Origin: Rikenellaceae bacterium | GTDB taxonomy: Bacteria; Bacteroidota; Bacteroidia; Bacteroidales; UBA932 | Direction of reading: 5' to 3' | Length of the DNA stretch: 32,508 nt | Assembly (NCBI GenBank): GCA_022777205.1 | Contig: JALFGP010000096.1 | Location: forward strand, 1 to 32,508 | Part shown: positions 9,144 through 17,852 of the stretch, piece after piece | Numbering within the stretch: position 1 is the first letter of the stretch | Layout: every line of letters begins with the position of its first letter | Translations under genes and position numbers: made by a program | The notes under the pieces: generated by a model | What the model was told of the DNA's origin: nothing | Databases searched by the model: none | Seen by the model: only the letters and a program-made list of their open reading frames with translations

Positions 9144-10448
9144 TTATTTTTTCGCAGCATCTTCAACTGCAGATTCATACACTGCCTTGACCTTTGCGGC
9201 GGCAGCGGTCCACTTGAGGGAGTTCACTTCGTCATATCCGTTCTGCACGGCAAAGTGCGAGATTGCAGGATACTGCAGGAGGCCGTAGATTGCATCCGAC
9301 ATGGCATCCACATCCCAGAAATCAACTTTCAGGGCATATTTGAGGATTTCGGCGCAGCCTGACTGCTTGGATATGATTGAAGGTACGTTGGTCTGCATTG
9401 CCTCAAGCGGAGAAATGCCGAAAGGCTCCGAAATTGAAGGCATCACATAAACGTCGGAAAGCGCGAACATCTTCCTCACGTCGTCTCCCCGGAGGAAGCC
9501 TGTGAAATGGAAGCGGTCAGCAATTCCGAGACGGGCCACGTGGCGTATGCACCTGTTGAGCATATCGCCGCTGCCGGCCATTACGAAGCGTACATTGTCG
9601 CATCTCTTGAGCACCTTTGCAGCTGCCTCAATGAAATACTCAGGTCCCTTCTGATAGGTCACACGGCCGAGGAAGGTGACAATCTTGTCCTTCACTCCCC
9701 TCTCCACCTGGATGCCGGCACGACCGGAGAAATCCACGGCGTTATGGACGGTGATAACCTTTGCAGGGTCTACTCCGTACTTGTTGATTACGATGTTGCG
9801 GGTAAGGTCACTCACAGTTATGACTTTGTCTGCCTCAGCCATACCCCTCTTCTCAAGGGCATAGACGCGGGTGTCTATATTGTCATCGCTGGCACGGTCG
9901 AAAGAAGTCGCGTGGACGTGTACCACAAGCGGTTTGCCGGTGAGCTGTTTGGCTGCAATTCCGGCAAGGTAGGTGAGCCAGTCGTGAGCGTGGATGACAT
10001 CGAACTCATCCTTGTGCTGGAGTGCGATTGTGCCGCCGACCATTGCGTAGCGGGCAACCTCCTCCATAAGATTGGTTCCGTATTTTCCGGAGAATTTGAA
10101 TTTCTGGCCATAGGTGATGCGGAAATCCTTCACCTGCCTCTTTCTCTCCTCCTCAACCACATTGGCAAAATCTTCAGGTGCAACATAAGGCACCATATTG
10201 GTTCCCACGTGTACGAACTTCACTTTTCCGAGAAATTCATCCACGCTTTCGGAAACCGTATCTACAGCCACATCGCTGGCATTGATGATGCTGACTGCCG
10301 ACTGGTCCTCGTCACCCGATGCGGAAGGCATCACGAAAAGGACTTTCACGTCGTTCTCGGCAAGACCCTTGGTCATACCGTAGCAGGCAGTACCGAGACC
10401 TCCGGCGATATGGGGCGGGAATTCCCAACCGAACATAAGGACTCTCAT
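9144..10448 (-). CDS. GT4 glycosyltransferase, putative glycogen synthase
   Basis: A 434-residue GT-B fold retaining glycosyltransferase. The N-terminal GWEFPPHIAGGLGTA loop at about residues 7-21 resembles GT4/GT5 nucleotide-sugar synthases. HAHDWLTYLA near residue 150 and EPFGISPLEAMQTNVPSI near 345 fit the acceptor-side loop and the C-terminal donor site. Placement between the debranching enzyme (2-bp gap) and the GH57 gene suggests a role in glucan synthesis or maltosaccharide priming. This gives the operon a second synthase-like gene besides the GT3-like fusion. The donor (UDP- or ADP-glucose) cannot be read from the sequence. Confidence 0.88.
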   Translation of the reverse strand: MRVLMFGWEFPPHIAGGLGTACYGMTKGLAENDVKVLFVMPSASGDEDQSAVSIINASDVAVDTVSESVDEFLGKVKFVHVGTNMVPYVAPEDFANVVEEERKRQVKDFRITYGQKFKFSGKYGTNLMEEVARYAMVGGTIALQHKDEFDVIHAHDWLTYLAGIAAKQLTGKPLVVHVHATSFDRASDDNIDTRVYALEKRGMAEADKVITVSDLTRNIVINKYGVDPAKVITVHNAVDFSGRAGIQVERGVKDKIVTFLGRVTYQKGPEYFIEAAAKVLKRCDNVRFVMAGSGDMLNRCIRHVARLGIADRFHFTGFLRGDDVRKMFALSDVYVMPSISEPFGISPLEAMQTNVPSIISKQSGCAEILKYALKVDFWDVDAMSDAIYGLLQYPAISHFAVQNGYDEVNSLKWTAAAAKVKAVYESAVEDAAKK

Positions 10449-10450
10449 AT

Positions 10451-12388
10451 CTATTCCTCCTTCTTGTATTTGTTCATCAAATAGTCAATGCGCAGGAGTG
10501 CTGCCGTACTGCAAGCGCAGGAAATGGCACCGTGGGGCTCGTGAGGAGGGTCTCCGTCATAAAGCTCGGAGAACGCTCCGACACCGTGCTTGTAGATGTC
10601 CTTATAGAAGCCCTCGACAAGATATTCAGCCCTCTTCCAGAAAGAAGGCCCTACCATCTTGAAGCTCAGGTCTATGAAATAGTCCAGTGGTGAAATCCAG
10701 GCGCAGCCCTGATGATATGCAAGGTCGCGCTCTATCTGGGAACCTTCGTAAACGCCCCTGTAGGCCTCGTTGCGAGGAGAGAGGCTGCGGAGTCCCCTGC
10801 TGGTGAGAAGTTCGTTGGAAATGGTCTGCATCACCTGGCTCTTGTGTTCGTCGCTGACCGGAGAATGGTCGAGAGCCACGGCGAAGAGCTGGTTGTAGCG
10901 GACTGCCATATTCTGTCCGTTATTATCCACATAGTCAGCAAGATAGCCGCCTGCCTCAACCCAGAAGTACTTTTCGAAGTTGGACTCTATGGCTGCCTTG
11001 ACCTCTGACCACTTGTCCTGGAATGTGCGGTTGTTGGCATTGTACTGGGCCTCCATTTCGAGTGCGAAACAGATGGAGTTGTACCAGAATGCATTGACTT
11101 CCACCTGATATCCGGCCCTCTCGGTCACAGGAACACCGTTGATGTAGGCATTCATAGAGGTGAGGGCGGTGCGGAACATCTGGGCCCAAAGCAGTCCGTT
11201 AGGCTGGAGAGCGACCTCTGCACGGTGGCCCGGGAGGTAGCTTTCAATCACGCCCTTGATGACTGGTCCGTATTTCTTCCAGACTTTCTTAGGGTCTGCA
11301 CCCCAGTGGATGTACTGCTGGAGAATGTCAGCTATCATAAGAGGAGACTCGACCTGAGTGGTCTTGTGATAGAGACGCTCCTCATTGTCGGCGATGAGAT
11401 TGTCGAGGATTTCCTCAAACTCCTTCGCTCCGGCACCGGCGTAGAGGGTAAGTCCCGGAAGCGCGGTGATGGTCTCGCGGAGAAGGCCTGTCTCGAGCCA
11501 GGTAAGTCCCGCATCAATCTGCTTGTGTCCGTTACGGTTGACTATGAGCAGGTCAGCATTATATTTCAGAAGGTCGGAGTAGGAAGTGATGCTTCCCTTG
11601 CTCTTGACCACACTGTTGAATTTTCTCGTAAGTCCCTTTGCGTCCTCCACTGCCACTGAAGCGGAAACAACCACTGATTCGCCCTTCTTGAGTTTGAGGC
11701 GGAAGGTTCCCGGAGAAAGCAGGTCCTCCCGGCAATCGAATCCGCGCCTGTACTCGTCAGAATAGGTTATACCCTTATACCACACTGGTGCGTGGTCGAA
11801 CTCAGCGGCGCGAGAGAACTGGATGTTCAGGTCAGGAAAGCCCACATACATATTGAAGGCCGCTCCGCCCGGAATCTCGTCGAAGTCAGTTCTGGCTTCG
11901 CTGTTCTCGCCGGTGAGTTTGTGGATGCTTCTGTAGGCAAGGAAAGGCTTGAATTCTACCTCGCAGGATGCCGGAGAAGACACAAGTTCGTACTTGATCA
12001 TCACCTGGTCTGAGTCCGGGGCAAGGATGATGGACTTTTTGATAGTGATCTCACCTATCTTGTAGGTAAGAGTAGGAACCGGAGCAGCTTCAAAATCCAC
12101 TATGTACTTATGTCCGCGTGGTTCATAAATGTCGCCATAGCAATGGATTCCGAGGTTGAACTTTCTGCCGTTCAGGACTATGCTCTCGTCCAGGCCGGAA
12201 AGCAGGATATGCTTGGCACCTCCGAAAGCATCCACCGGAACCGCAAGAAGTCCGTGGTAGCGTCGCGTGTTGCAGCACACGATGGATGTGTTGCAATACG
12301 CCCCTGTTTTGTTCGATCCGATAATCTCCCTCTTCAACGAGTATTCGAGATTGACCAGTTCGGATTTGTTGAAAGTCAGGAAAGCCAT
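10451..12388 (-). CDS. Glycogen debranching enzyme (amylo-alpha-1,6-glucosidase type)
   Basis: A 645-residue protein with the two-part architecture of bacterial GDE proteins. The N-terminal beta-domain carries NTRRYHGLLAVPV near residue 40. The C-terminal (alpha/alpha)6 domain carries QPNGLLWAQM near 400 and LRSLSPRNEAYRG followed by AYHQGCAWISPLDYFI near 545-590. It would hydrolyse alpha-1,6 branch points left after phosphorolysis. There is no signal peptide, consistent with a cytoplasmic glycogen role. It lies 16 bp after glgB and 2 bp before the GT4 gene, so it is certainly in the same operon. Confidence 0.93.
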   Translation of the reverse strand: MAFLTFNKSELVNLEYSLKREIIGSNKTGAYCNTSIVCCNTRRYHGLLAVPVDAFGGAKHILLSGLDESIVLNGRKFNLGIHCYGDIYEPRGHKYIVDFEAAPVPTLTYKIGEITIKKSIILAPDSDQVMIKYELVSSPASCEVEFKPFLAYRSIHKLTGENSEARTDFDEIPGGAAFNMYVGFPDLNIQFSRAAEFDHAPVWYKGITYSDEYRRGFDCREDLLSPGTFRLKLKKGESVVVSASVAVEDAKGLTRKFNSVVKSKGSITSYSDLLKYNADLLIVNRNGHKQIDAGLTWLETGLLRETITALPGLTLYAGAGAKEFEEILDNLIADNEERLYHKTTQVESPLMIADILQQYIHWGADPKKVWKKYGPVIKGVIESYLPGHRAEVALQPNGLLWAQMFRTALTSMNAYINGVPVTERAGYQVEVNAFWYNSICFALEMEAQYNANNRTFQDKWSEVKAAIESNFEKYFWVEAGGYLADYVDNNGQNMAVRYNQLFAVALDHSPVSDEHKSQVMQTISNELLTSRGLRSLSPRNEAYRGVYEGSQIERDLAYHQGCAWISPLDYFIDLSFKMVGPSFWKRAEYLVEGFYKDIYKHGVGAFSELYDGDPPHEPHGAISCACSTAALLRIDYLMNKYKKEE

Positions 12389-12404
12389 GTCAATATATTA
12401 TAAG

Positions 12405-14414
12405 TTATTTCGTTACTTTTTTCAAAACGATGAGACAACGGCTCGGAAGATAGAGGAATAGGCTGTCTTCATACTTGCCGTTTCCATTGGGATTCTTCTG
12501 CGGAACCGTAAAGTGTTCATCGTTTTCCAAACGCCCAAATCCGTCAAAATCGGCCCCATCGGTGGACAGGATGTCGATCCAATGCCCTGCCGGTGCGGCA
12601 AATCCGTAATCTGTAAAAGATTGGGTCGGATTGAAATTTGCGGCAAATATACAATCTTTTCTGCGGAAAATAAGAATTTTTTTCTGTTCATCCTGCACGA
12701 GCAGTTCCGGAACATCGTCGAGAATGCGCTCAGACTTCGCCATTGCTATCATTGCCTTGTCGAAATTCCGCAAATATTTATAACGCAAATAGTCCGGTTC
12801 GGCAAGCGACCACTGTCTCCTTGCGTATTTGTAGGACCAGCCGTTCCCTTCGCGCGGAAAATCTATCCATTCCGGATGCCCGAATTCATTGCCCATAAAG
12901 TTCAGATAACCGTCTCCGGCAGTCGCAAGGGTAATCAGACGTATCATTTTGTGAAGTGCGATGCCCCTGTCCACAACCATAGATTTGGATCCCCGGTTCA
13001 TTGAAGTGTACATTTCGGCATCGATGAGACGGAAGATGATGGTCTTGTCGCCAACCAGCGCCTGGTCGTGGCACTCGGCGTAACTGATTGTCTTCTCGTC
13101 CTTTCTCTTGTTGGTGAGCTGCCACCAGATTTCCCCGACGCTCCACTGTTCGTCCCGGAGGGTCTTAATCCATTTGATCCAGTTGTCGGCTATGCCCATG
13201 GACATACGGAAGTCAAAGCCCACTCCACCGGCGGCGTAAGGTGCTGCAAGTCCGGCCATTCCGCTCACATCCTCGGCAATTGTGAAGGCCTCGGGATTGA
13301 TTTCGTGAATGAGCATATTGGCGAGAGCGAGATATTCGACTGCATTTTCATCCACACCGTTTCCGAAATAGTCGCCATAGCCCGTGAAAGCCTTTCCCAG
13401 ACCGTGGTCCCAATAGAGCATACTTGTCACCCCGTCGAAACGGAAGCCGTCTATATGGTATTCTTCCATCCAGTACTTGCAGTTGGACAGGAGGAAGAAC
13501 TTGGTCTCGTCCTTGCCGTAGTCGAAGCAGCGGGATCCCCAGGCCGGATGATGTCCCTGAGGGCCCTTGTAGAAATATATGTCTTCGCGTCCGTCGAAAC
13601 GGCTCAGGCCTTCGGCTTCATTGTCCACCGAATGGGAGTGCACTATGTCCATTACGACGGCTATGCCCTTCCCGTGAGCCGCATCCACCAGGGCCTTGAA
13701 CTCCTCCGGGGTGCCGAAACGGGAGCTGAGAGCATAGAAGTTGGAAACCTGATAGCCGAATGAACCATAGTAAGGATGCTCCTGAAGAGCCATAATCTGA
13801 AGCGTATCGTAGCCCAGCTCAGCCACTTTCGGGAGCACATTGTCCTTGAACTCGGTGAAAGTGGAGACCTTTTCGGCCTCTCCGCTCATACCTATGTGAC
13901 ATTCGTAGATGAGGGGATGTTCTCTGCGTCCCGGACGGCGGTGGCGCCAGCGGTATTTCTTCTCGGGCTCCCAGACCTGAGCGCAGAAAACCTTGGTTTC
14001 AGGGTCCTGGACTGCCCTTGTGGTGTAGGACGGCAACCTTTCTCCGCCTCCTCCCGGCCACTCGATGAAGAGTTTGTAGAGGGCACCGTGGGCAAGGAAC
14101 ATAGAGTCCAGATAAATCTCCCAGTTGCCTCCGCCGATTGGAGTAAGTGCGTAGGCATCAACCCTTTTCCAGTTGTTGAACTCACCTATGAGGTAAATCT
14201 TGGTGGCATTGGGAGCCCACTCGCGGAACACCCATCTGCCATCCTTGAGCTTGTGAAGCCCGTAATAGAGATGGTTGTTCATCACCTTGGAAAGTGGGCG
14301 GCCTCCGGTGAGTTTTTCCTTGCGGGCCTCAATCCTGCCGTGCCTGTCATCTATGGCCTTCCTGAAAGGCATCAGATAGGGGTCCGTTTCGTATATCTTC
14401 TTTATTTTTACCAT
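12405..14414 (-). CDS. glgB: 1,4-alpha-glucan branching enzyme (GH13, eukaryote-like)
   Basis: A 669-residue branching enzyme that cuts alpha-1,4 chains and re-attaches them through alpha-1,6 bonds. An N-terminal CBM48-like domain (REWAPNATKIYLIGEFNNW, residues 64-82) precedes the GH13 barrel. Catalytic residues are visible: nucleophile Asp327 in GFRFDGVTSM, general acid Glu381 in TIAEDVSGM, and Asp450 in YAECHDQALVGD. The YAECHDQALVGDKT and GFRFDGVTSMLYWDHG forms resemble the eukaryotic/Bacteroidota GH13_8 subfamily rather than E. coli GlgB. It is the first glycogen gene after xseB (21-bp gap). Confidence 0.95.
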   Translation of the reverse strand: MVKIKKIYETDPYLMPFRKAIDDRHGRIEARKEKLTGGRPLSKVMNNHLYYGLHKLKDGRWVFREWAPNATKIYLIGEFNNWKRVDAYALTPIGGGNWEIYLDSMFLAHGALYKLFIEWPGGGGERLPSYTTRAVQDPETKVFCAQVWEPEKKYRWRHRRPGRREHPLIYECHIGMSGEAEKVSTFTEFKDNVLPKVAELGYDTLQIMALQEHPYYGSFGYQVSNFYALSSRFGTPEEFKALVDAAHGKGIAVVMDIVHSHSVDNEAEGLSRFDGREDIYFYKGPQGHHPAWGSRCFDYGKDETKFFLLSNCKYWMEEYHIDGFRFDGVTSMLYWDHGLGKAFTGYGDYFGNGVDENAVEYLALANMLIHEINPEAFTIAEDVSGMAGLAAPYAAGGVGFDFRMSMGIADNWIKWIKTLRDEQWSVGEIWWQLTNKRKDEKTISYAECHDQALVGDKTIIFRLIDAEMYTSMNRGSKSMVVDRGIALHKMIRLITLATAGDGYLNFMGNEFGHPEWIDFPREGNGWSYKYARRQWSLAEPDYLRYKYLRNFDKAMIAMAKSERILDDVPELLVQDEQKKILIFRRKDCIFAANFNPTQSFTDYGFAAPAGHWIDILSTDGADFDGFGRLENDEHFTVPQKNPNGNGKYEDSLFLYLPSRCLIVLKKVTK

Positions 14415-14435
14415 ATTGTGATTAGTGTTATGTGG

Positions 14436-14651
14436 TTATTGTCCAGTTTTGTCAGACTGCTCCGCATCGAGGGCCAAGGTCCTCTCACGCACTCCCCTTA
14501 GCCAAGCCTGGCACTGTTTCACCAGTTCCGAGGCCCGTTTGAGCTGTGTGTCTATGTCTTCCAGCGGAGTTGCAGGGTTCTCGACTGTCGCAGCGATTTT
14601 CTCAAGTTCGGCAACAGCTCCTGCGTAGTCAAATGTATTCTTGTGTGGCAT
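14436..14651 (-). CDS. xseB: Exodeoxyribonuclease VII small subunit
   Basis: A 71-residue, mostly helical protein. The central FDYAGAVAELEKIAATVEN followed by PLEDIDTQLKRASELVKQC is the typical XseB pattern and the length is normal. It partners XseA to form ExoVII, which degrades single-stranded DNA. It begins 4 bp after xseA ends and is followed by glgB in the same direction, so a DNA-repair gene pair leads the glycogen operon. Confidence 0.93.
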   Translation of the reverse strand: MPHKNTFDYAGAVAELEKIAATVENPATPLEDIDTQLKRASELVKQCQAWLRGVRERTLALDAEQSDKTGQ

Positions 14652-14655
14652 AGTC

Positions 14656-15774
14656 TCAAATTTTGTTTTCTGTCACTTTTATGATGTCGGCATCCACCTG
14701 CCCGTCTGCAAACAGCAGTTTCATCCTGTCTCCCCTTTTGAATGCCCCTGCTGATTTCACGACCACTCCCCTTGCGTCCGAAACCAGCACATAACCCCTC
14801 TTGAGTATGTTCCTCGGGTCGGCAGCGGTGATGCGGGTGAGCAGGTTCTGAAGCCTCATTTCCATCTGGCTGATGCGGTTGGTGAAAGCCAGTTTCATTC
14901 GTGAGGCGAATTCCGAAAGACGGGCATCTTCAGCCTCGAATATGCCTATGAGTTCGTCTGCAAGGGCTGTAGGAGTCTTGAGGTAGGCAAAAGAGACCAT
15001 ATCGCAGATATGATAATCCCTGTCGTGACCCACAGCCGTCAGCACAGGAATGGGACAACGTGCTATGGCTGAGGTCATTACATAATCGTCATAGCAGTCC
15101 AGGTCAAGGGCCGAGCCTCCACCCCGGAGTATGAGCACGGCATCATAGGCTTCTGCATTGTTGCTGATAAGGGCTATTGCGTCCGCAATTGACTGGGGAC
15201 AGTCCGCTCCCTGCATAGAGGCCGGAAACAGTTCCACCTCAAAGGAGAACCCGTAGGGATTTTGTAGAAGATGCCTTGTGAAATCCCCATAACCAGCTGC
15301 ATCAGAGGCAGATATCACTGCAAAACGGTACGGCAGGGCAGGCAGGCTGAGGCCTTTTTGCAGGTCCATAAGCCCCTCCTGTTGCAATCTTTTTATTGTC
15401 TCCCGCCTTTGGGCTTCCTTCTTGCCGAGAGAAAATTCCGGATTGATGTCGCTTATGGAAAGTGAAAAACCATAGATTTCGCTGTAACTCACCTGCACCT
15501 GCACCAGTATCTCCATCCCTGCGGCAAGAGTGCTGCCGGTTACGCTTTCGAAATAGGGCTTGATTGTCCTCCAGCGGGAAGCCCAGATTGTGGCCCGGGC
15601 TTTTGAAACCACCGCCCCGTCCAAGGTCTGCACCAGTTCCAGATAACAATGCCCGCCCAACTTGGCATTGATGGAAGCCACTTCCGCCTTGATCCACAGT
15701 TTCTCAGGGAACAGGCCTTCCAGGCCCTCTCTCACCATTTTCTGCAATTCAAGCAAGTCGAAATAGTCTTTCAT
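14656..15774 (-). CDS. xseA: Exodeoxyribonuclease VII large subunit
   Basis: This 372-residue catalytic subunit of ExoVII is shorter than the roughly 450-residue E. coli protein, with the shortfall mainly in the C-terminal coiled-coil part. An N-terminal OB-fold (WIKAEVASINAKLGGHCYLEL, about residues 22-42) is followed by the nuclease domain with LILRGGGSALDLDCYDD near 215 and PVLTAVGHDRDYHICD near 245. The final segment ILKRGYVLVSDARG is typical of the C-terminus. It is the first gene of the long minus-strand operon, with a candidate promoter about 26 bp upstream. Confidence 0.93.
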   Translation of the reverse strand: MKDYFDLLELQKMVREGLEGLFPEKLWIKAEVASINAKLGGHCYLELVQTLDGAVVSKARATIWASRWRTIKPYFESVTGSTLAAGMEILVQVQVSYSEIYGFSLSISDINPEFSLGKKEAQRRETIKRLQQEGLMDLQKGLSLPALPYRFAVISASDAAGYGDFTRHLLQNPYGFSFEVELFPASMQGADCPQSIADAIALISNNAEAYDAVLILRGGGSALDLDCYDDYVMTSAIARCPIPVLTAVGHDRDYHICDMVSFAYLKTPTALADELIGIFEAEDARLSEFASRMKLAFTNRISQMEMRLQNLLTRITAADPRNILKRGYVLVSDARGVVVKSAGAFKRGDRMKLLFADGQVDADIIKVTENKI

Positions 15775-15799
15775 CTTTTTCCTTCATTCACATTACCTG

Positions 15800-15807
15800 C
15801 AAATATA
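15800..15807 (-). promoter_or_regulatory. Candidate -7 box of the xseAB-glycogen operon
   Basis: On the minus strand this reads TATATTTG, a perfect match to TAnnTTTG, 26 bp upstream of the xseA ATG. No exact -33 TTTG is present at N19-N20. It is the only promoter-like element I could find for the eight-gene operon down to ribF. Confidence 0.5.
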
Positions 15808-15830
15808 CCATTTTTTTCGACAATTTTCAC

Positions 15831-15838
15831 TATATTTG
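15831..15838 (+). promoter_or_regulatory. Candidate -7 box for engB
   Basis: TATATTTG, a perfect TAnnTTTG match, 58 bp upstream of the engB ATG and pointing away from the xseA box. A related CATATTTG occurs at 15851-15858 as part of a local duplication. Confidence 0.5.
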
Positions 15839-15876
15839 CGAGCCGATTGGCATATTTGTGCGAGCCGATTGGCATA
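15832..15876 (+). repeat. 22-bp tandem duplication in the engB leader
   Basis: The 16-mer CGAGCCGATTGGCATA occurs at 15839-15854 and again at 15861-15876, each preceded by ATATTTG (the second with two extra bases). The repeat period is 22 bp, so the duplication copies part of the -7 box together with the initial transcribed sequence. Confidence 0.85.
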
Positions 15877-15896
15877 ATCAGGTATTAAGGATTTTT

Positions 15897-16547
15897 ATGA
15901 AAGTCAAAGAGGCGGTTTTTGCAGGCAGCAGCACCCGGGTTTCGGAAAGGCCGAAGCAGCGTTTTCCGGAGTTCGCATTCATCGGACGCTCCAATGTGGG
16001 CAAGTCCTCGCTAATCAATATGCTGACTGCCAACCGCAAGCTGGCGATGACCTCCTCCAAACCGGGAAAGACCCGTCTGGTGAACCACTTCCTCATCAAC
16101 CGCAGCTGGTATCTCGTGGACCTGCCGGGATACGGATACGCAAAGGCCTCGGATGCGGAAAGGAAGAAAATCCGGATGATTATCGACAACTACATCAATC
16201 TTTCCCCGGACCTGGTGAACCTTTTCGTGCTCATTGACTCCCGTCACGAAATCGGCAAGATTGACCTGGATTTCCTCGTGGAACTGGGCTCACGCAGAAT
16301 CCCTTTTTCCATCATTTTCACCAAAGCAGACAAACTTGGACCGAATGCACTCAAGGCGCGCATCGAACAGAACCACAAGCAGTTGCTTGAATTCTGGGAA
16401 GAATTGCCGCCTTGTTTTGTGAGTTCTTCGGAAGACAGAACTGGAAGGGAGGAAATCCTGGACTATATCGGATCGGTGATGGACTCTCTGAATGCTCCTC
16501 AAGCCGGGCAGGCCGACAGCTCCGAACCGAAGGAAAAGAACCAATAA
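15897..16547 (+). CDS. engB: Ribosome biogenesis GTPase EngB/YsxC
   Basis: An essential-type TRAFAC GTPase that helps 50S subunit assembly. The G1 motif GRSNVGKSS, G3 DLPGYG, G4 TKADK and G5-like SSEDRTG are all visible. The ATG at 15897 is preferred over an upstream in-frame ATG at 15858, because the family begins MxVKxAxFxxS close to this position and the 13 extra residues lie inside the duplicated leader. The resulting 216 residues are normal for the family, with an acidic/Lys tail. It lies 24 bp ahead of prs. Confidence 0.95.
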   Translation: MKVKEAVFAGSSTRVSERPKQRFPEFAFIGRSNVGKSSLINMLTANRKLAMTSSKPGKTRLVNHFLINRSWYLVDLPGYGYAKASDAERKKIRMIIDNYINLSPDLVNLFVLIDSRHEIGKIDLDFLVELGSRRIPFSIIFTKADKLGPNALKARIEQNHKQLLEFWEELPPCFVSSSEDRTGREEILDYIGSVMDSLNAPQAGQADSSEPKEKNQ

Positions 16548-16571
16548 TTACAAACACAATATACAGTGACG

Positions 16572-17522
16572 ATGAATAGAGAGCATCAGATCAAACTTTT
16601 TGCCTGCAGGGCATCCGTGGAGTTCGCAAAGAAAGTTGCAGAACACCTTAACCTTACTCTCGGAGATTCCGAGACTCTGACCTTCAGCGACGGCGAATTC
16701 CAGCCGGCCTATCTTGAAAGCGTCAGGGGCGCTACCGTTTTCATCATTCAGTCCACTTTCCCGCCGACTGACAATCTGATGGAACTACTGCTTATGTGCG
16801 ACGCTGCAAGAAGGGCTTCGGCTCATCAGGTTGTGGCCGTAATGCCTTATTTCGGTTGGGCGCGTCAGGACAGGAAAGACCGCCCGAGAGTGTCCATCGG
16901 GGCAAAATTGGTGGCAAATCTGCTCCACGCGGCAGGTTGCGACAGGGTTATGACCTGCGACCTCCACGCCGATCAGATTCAGGGCTTCTTCGACTTCCCT
17001 GTGGACCATCTCTACGCAAGTTCGGTCTTCGTGCCTTACATCAAGTCACTGAACATCGAGAATCTGGCCATCGCTGCTCCGGATATGGGAGGAGCAAAGA
17101 GGGCTCTGGCGTTTGCAAAATACCTCCAGTGTCCTGTGATTATCTGCCACAAGTCCAGGGAGAAGGCCAATGTGGTGGGTTCCATTACCGCTATAGGCGA
17201 AGTGGAGGGCAAGAATGTGGTGATTGTGGACGATATGATTGACACTGCGGGCACTCTCACCAAGGCGGCCAATGTGCTCAAGGATATGGGAGCAGTGAGC
17301 GTGAGAGCTTGCGCAACCCATCCGGTGTTCTCGGGCGAGGCTTACAAGAGGATTGCCGAGAGCGCTCTGGAAGAAGTGATTGTGACAGATACCATTCCGC
17401 TCAGCGACAAGCCGGAAAATGACAAGAGCAAGATTACGGTCTGCTCGATGACCGAGATTTTCGCGAAAGTCATCAACAAGGTTTACAATTACGAGCCTAT
17501 AAGCACTGAATTCATTTACTGA
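16572..17522 (+). CDS. prs: Ribose-phosphate pyrophosphokinase
   Basis: It makes PRPP from ribose-5-phosphate and ATP for nucleotide, His and Trp synthesis. Motifs are DLHADQIQGFFD (ATP/Mg site), DRKDRPRVSIGAK (flexible loop) and the PRPP-binding VVIVDDMIDTAGTL. The ATG at 16572 is chosen over an in-frame GTG two codons earlier, giving 316 residues, the usual length. It sits in an engB-prs-small protein-der gene run with gaps of 19-50 bp. Confidence 0.96.
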   Translation: MNREHQIKLFACRASVEFAKKVAEHLNLTLGDSETLTFSDGEFQPAYLESVRGATVFIIQSTFPPTDNLMELLLMCDAARRASAHQVVAVMPYFGWARQDRKDRPRVSIGAKLVANLLHAAGCDRVMTCDLHADQIQGFFDFPVDHLYASSVFVPYIKSLNIENLAIAAPDMGGAKRALAFAKYLQCPVIICHKSREKANVVGSITAIGEVEGKNVVIVDDMIDTAGTLTKAANVLKDMGAVSVRACATHPVFSGEAYKRIAESALEEVIVTDTIPLSDKPENDKSKITVCSMTEIFAKVINKVYNYEPISTEFIY

Positions 17523-17541
17523 TACTGCGGAGGAGTACATT

Positions 17542-17802
17542 ATGTGGCAGTTGTTTCTCGTGGTTCTGGCTGTTTTGGCCTTATGCTTTCTGGGCCTGGG
17601 CTTCAATATTTTCTTCCGCAAGGGAGGCAAGTTCCCGGAAACTGAAATATCCTCCAACAAGGAGATGAAGAAACTCGGAATCCGTTGCGCGAAGGAGGAG
17701 GAGATGAGGCTCTGGAGCAAGAAGCACGGGGGCAGAAAACCGGATTGCAGCGACCTCGGGTGCAGTGATTGCGCCGGTTGCGGCCTGCATACTGACAATT
17801 AG
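17542..17802 (+). CDS. Small Cys-rich single-pass membrane protein, function unknown
   Basis: An 86-residue protein. Residues 2-25 form one hydrophobic helix (LFLVVLAVLALCFLGLGFNI), followed by a basic KGGKFPETE stop-transfer segment. The soluble tail ends in CSDLGCSDCAGC, four Cys spaced C-x4-C-x2-C-x2-C, with another Cys near residue 49. The pattern suggests a metal or Fe-S site on a membrane-anchored tail. I recall proteins of this GLGFNIFFRKGGKFPETE type as conserved unknowns in Bacteroidota, which I have not verified. It lies between prs and der in the same direction; no function is assigned. Confidence 0.8.
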   Translation: MWQLFLVVLAVLALCFLGLGFNIFFRKGGKFPETEISSNKEMKKLGIRCAKEEEMRLWSKKHGGRKPDCSDLGCSDCAGCGLHTDN

Positions 17803-17852
17803 GAATATACAGATGATATCTGGTATATATATACTTAAATAATAGTAATTAT

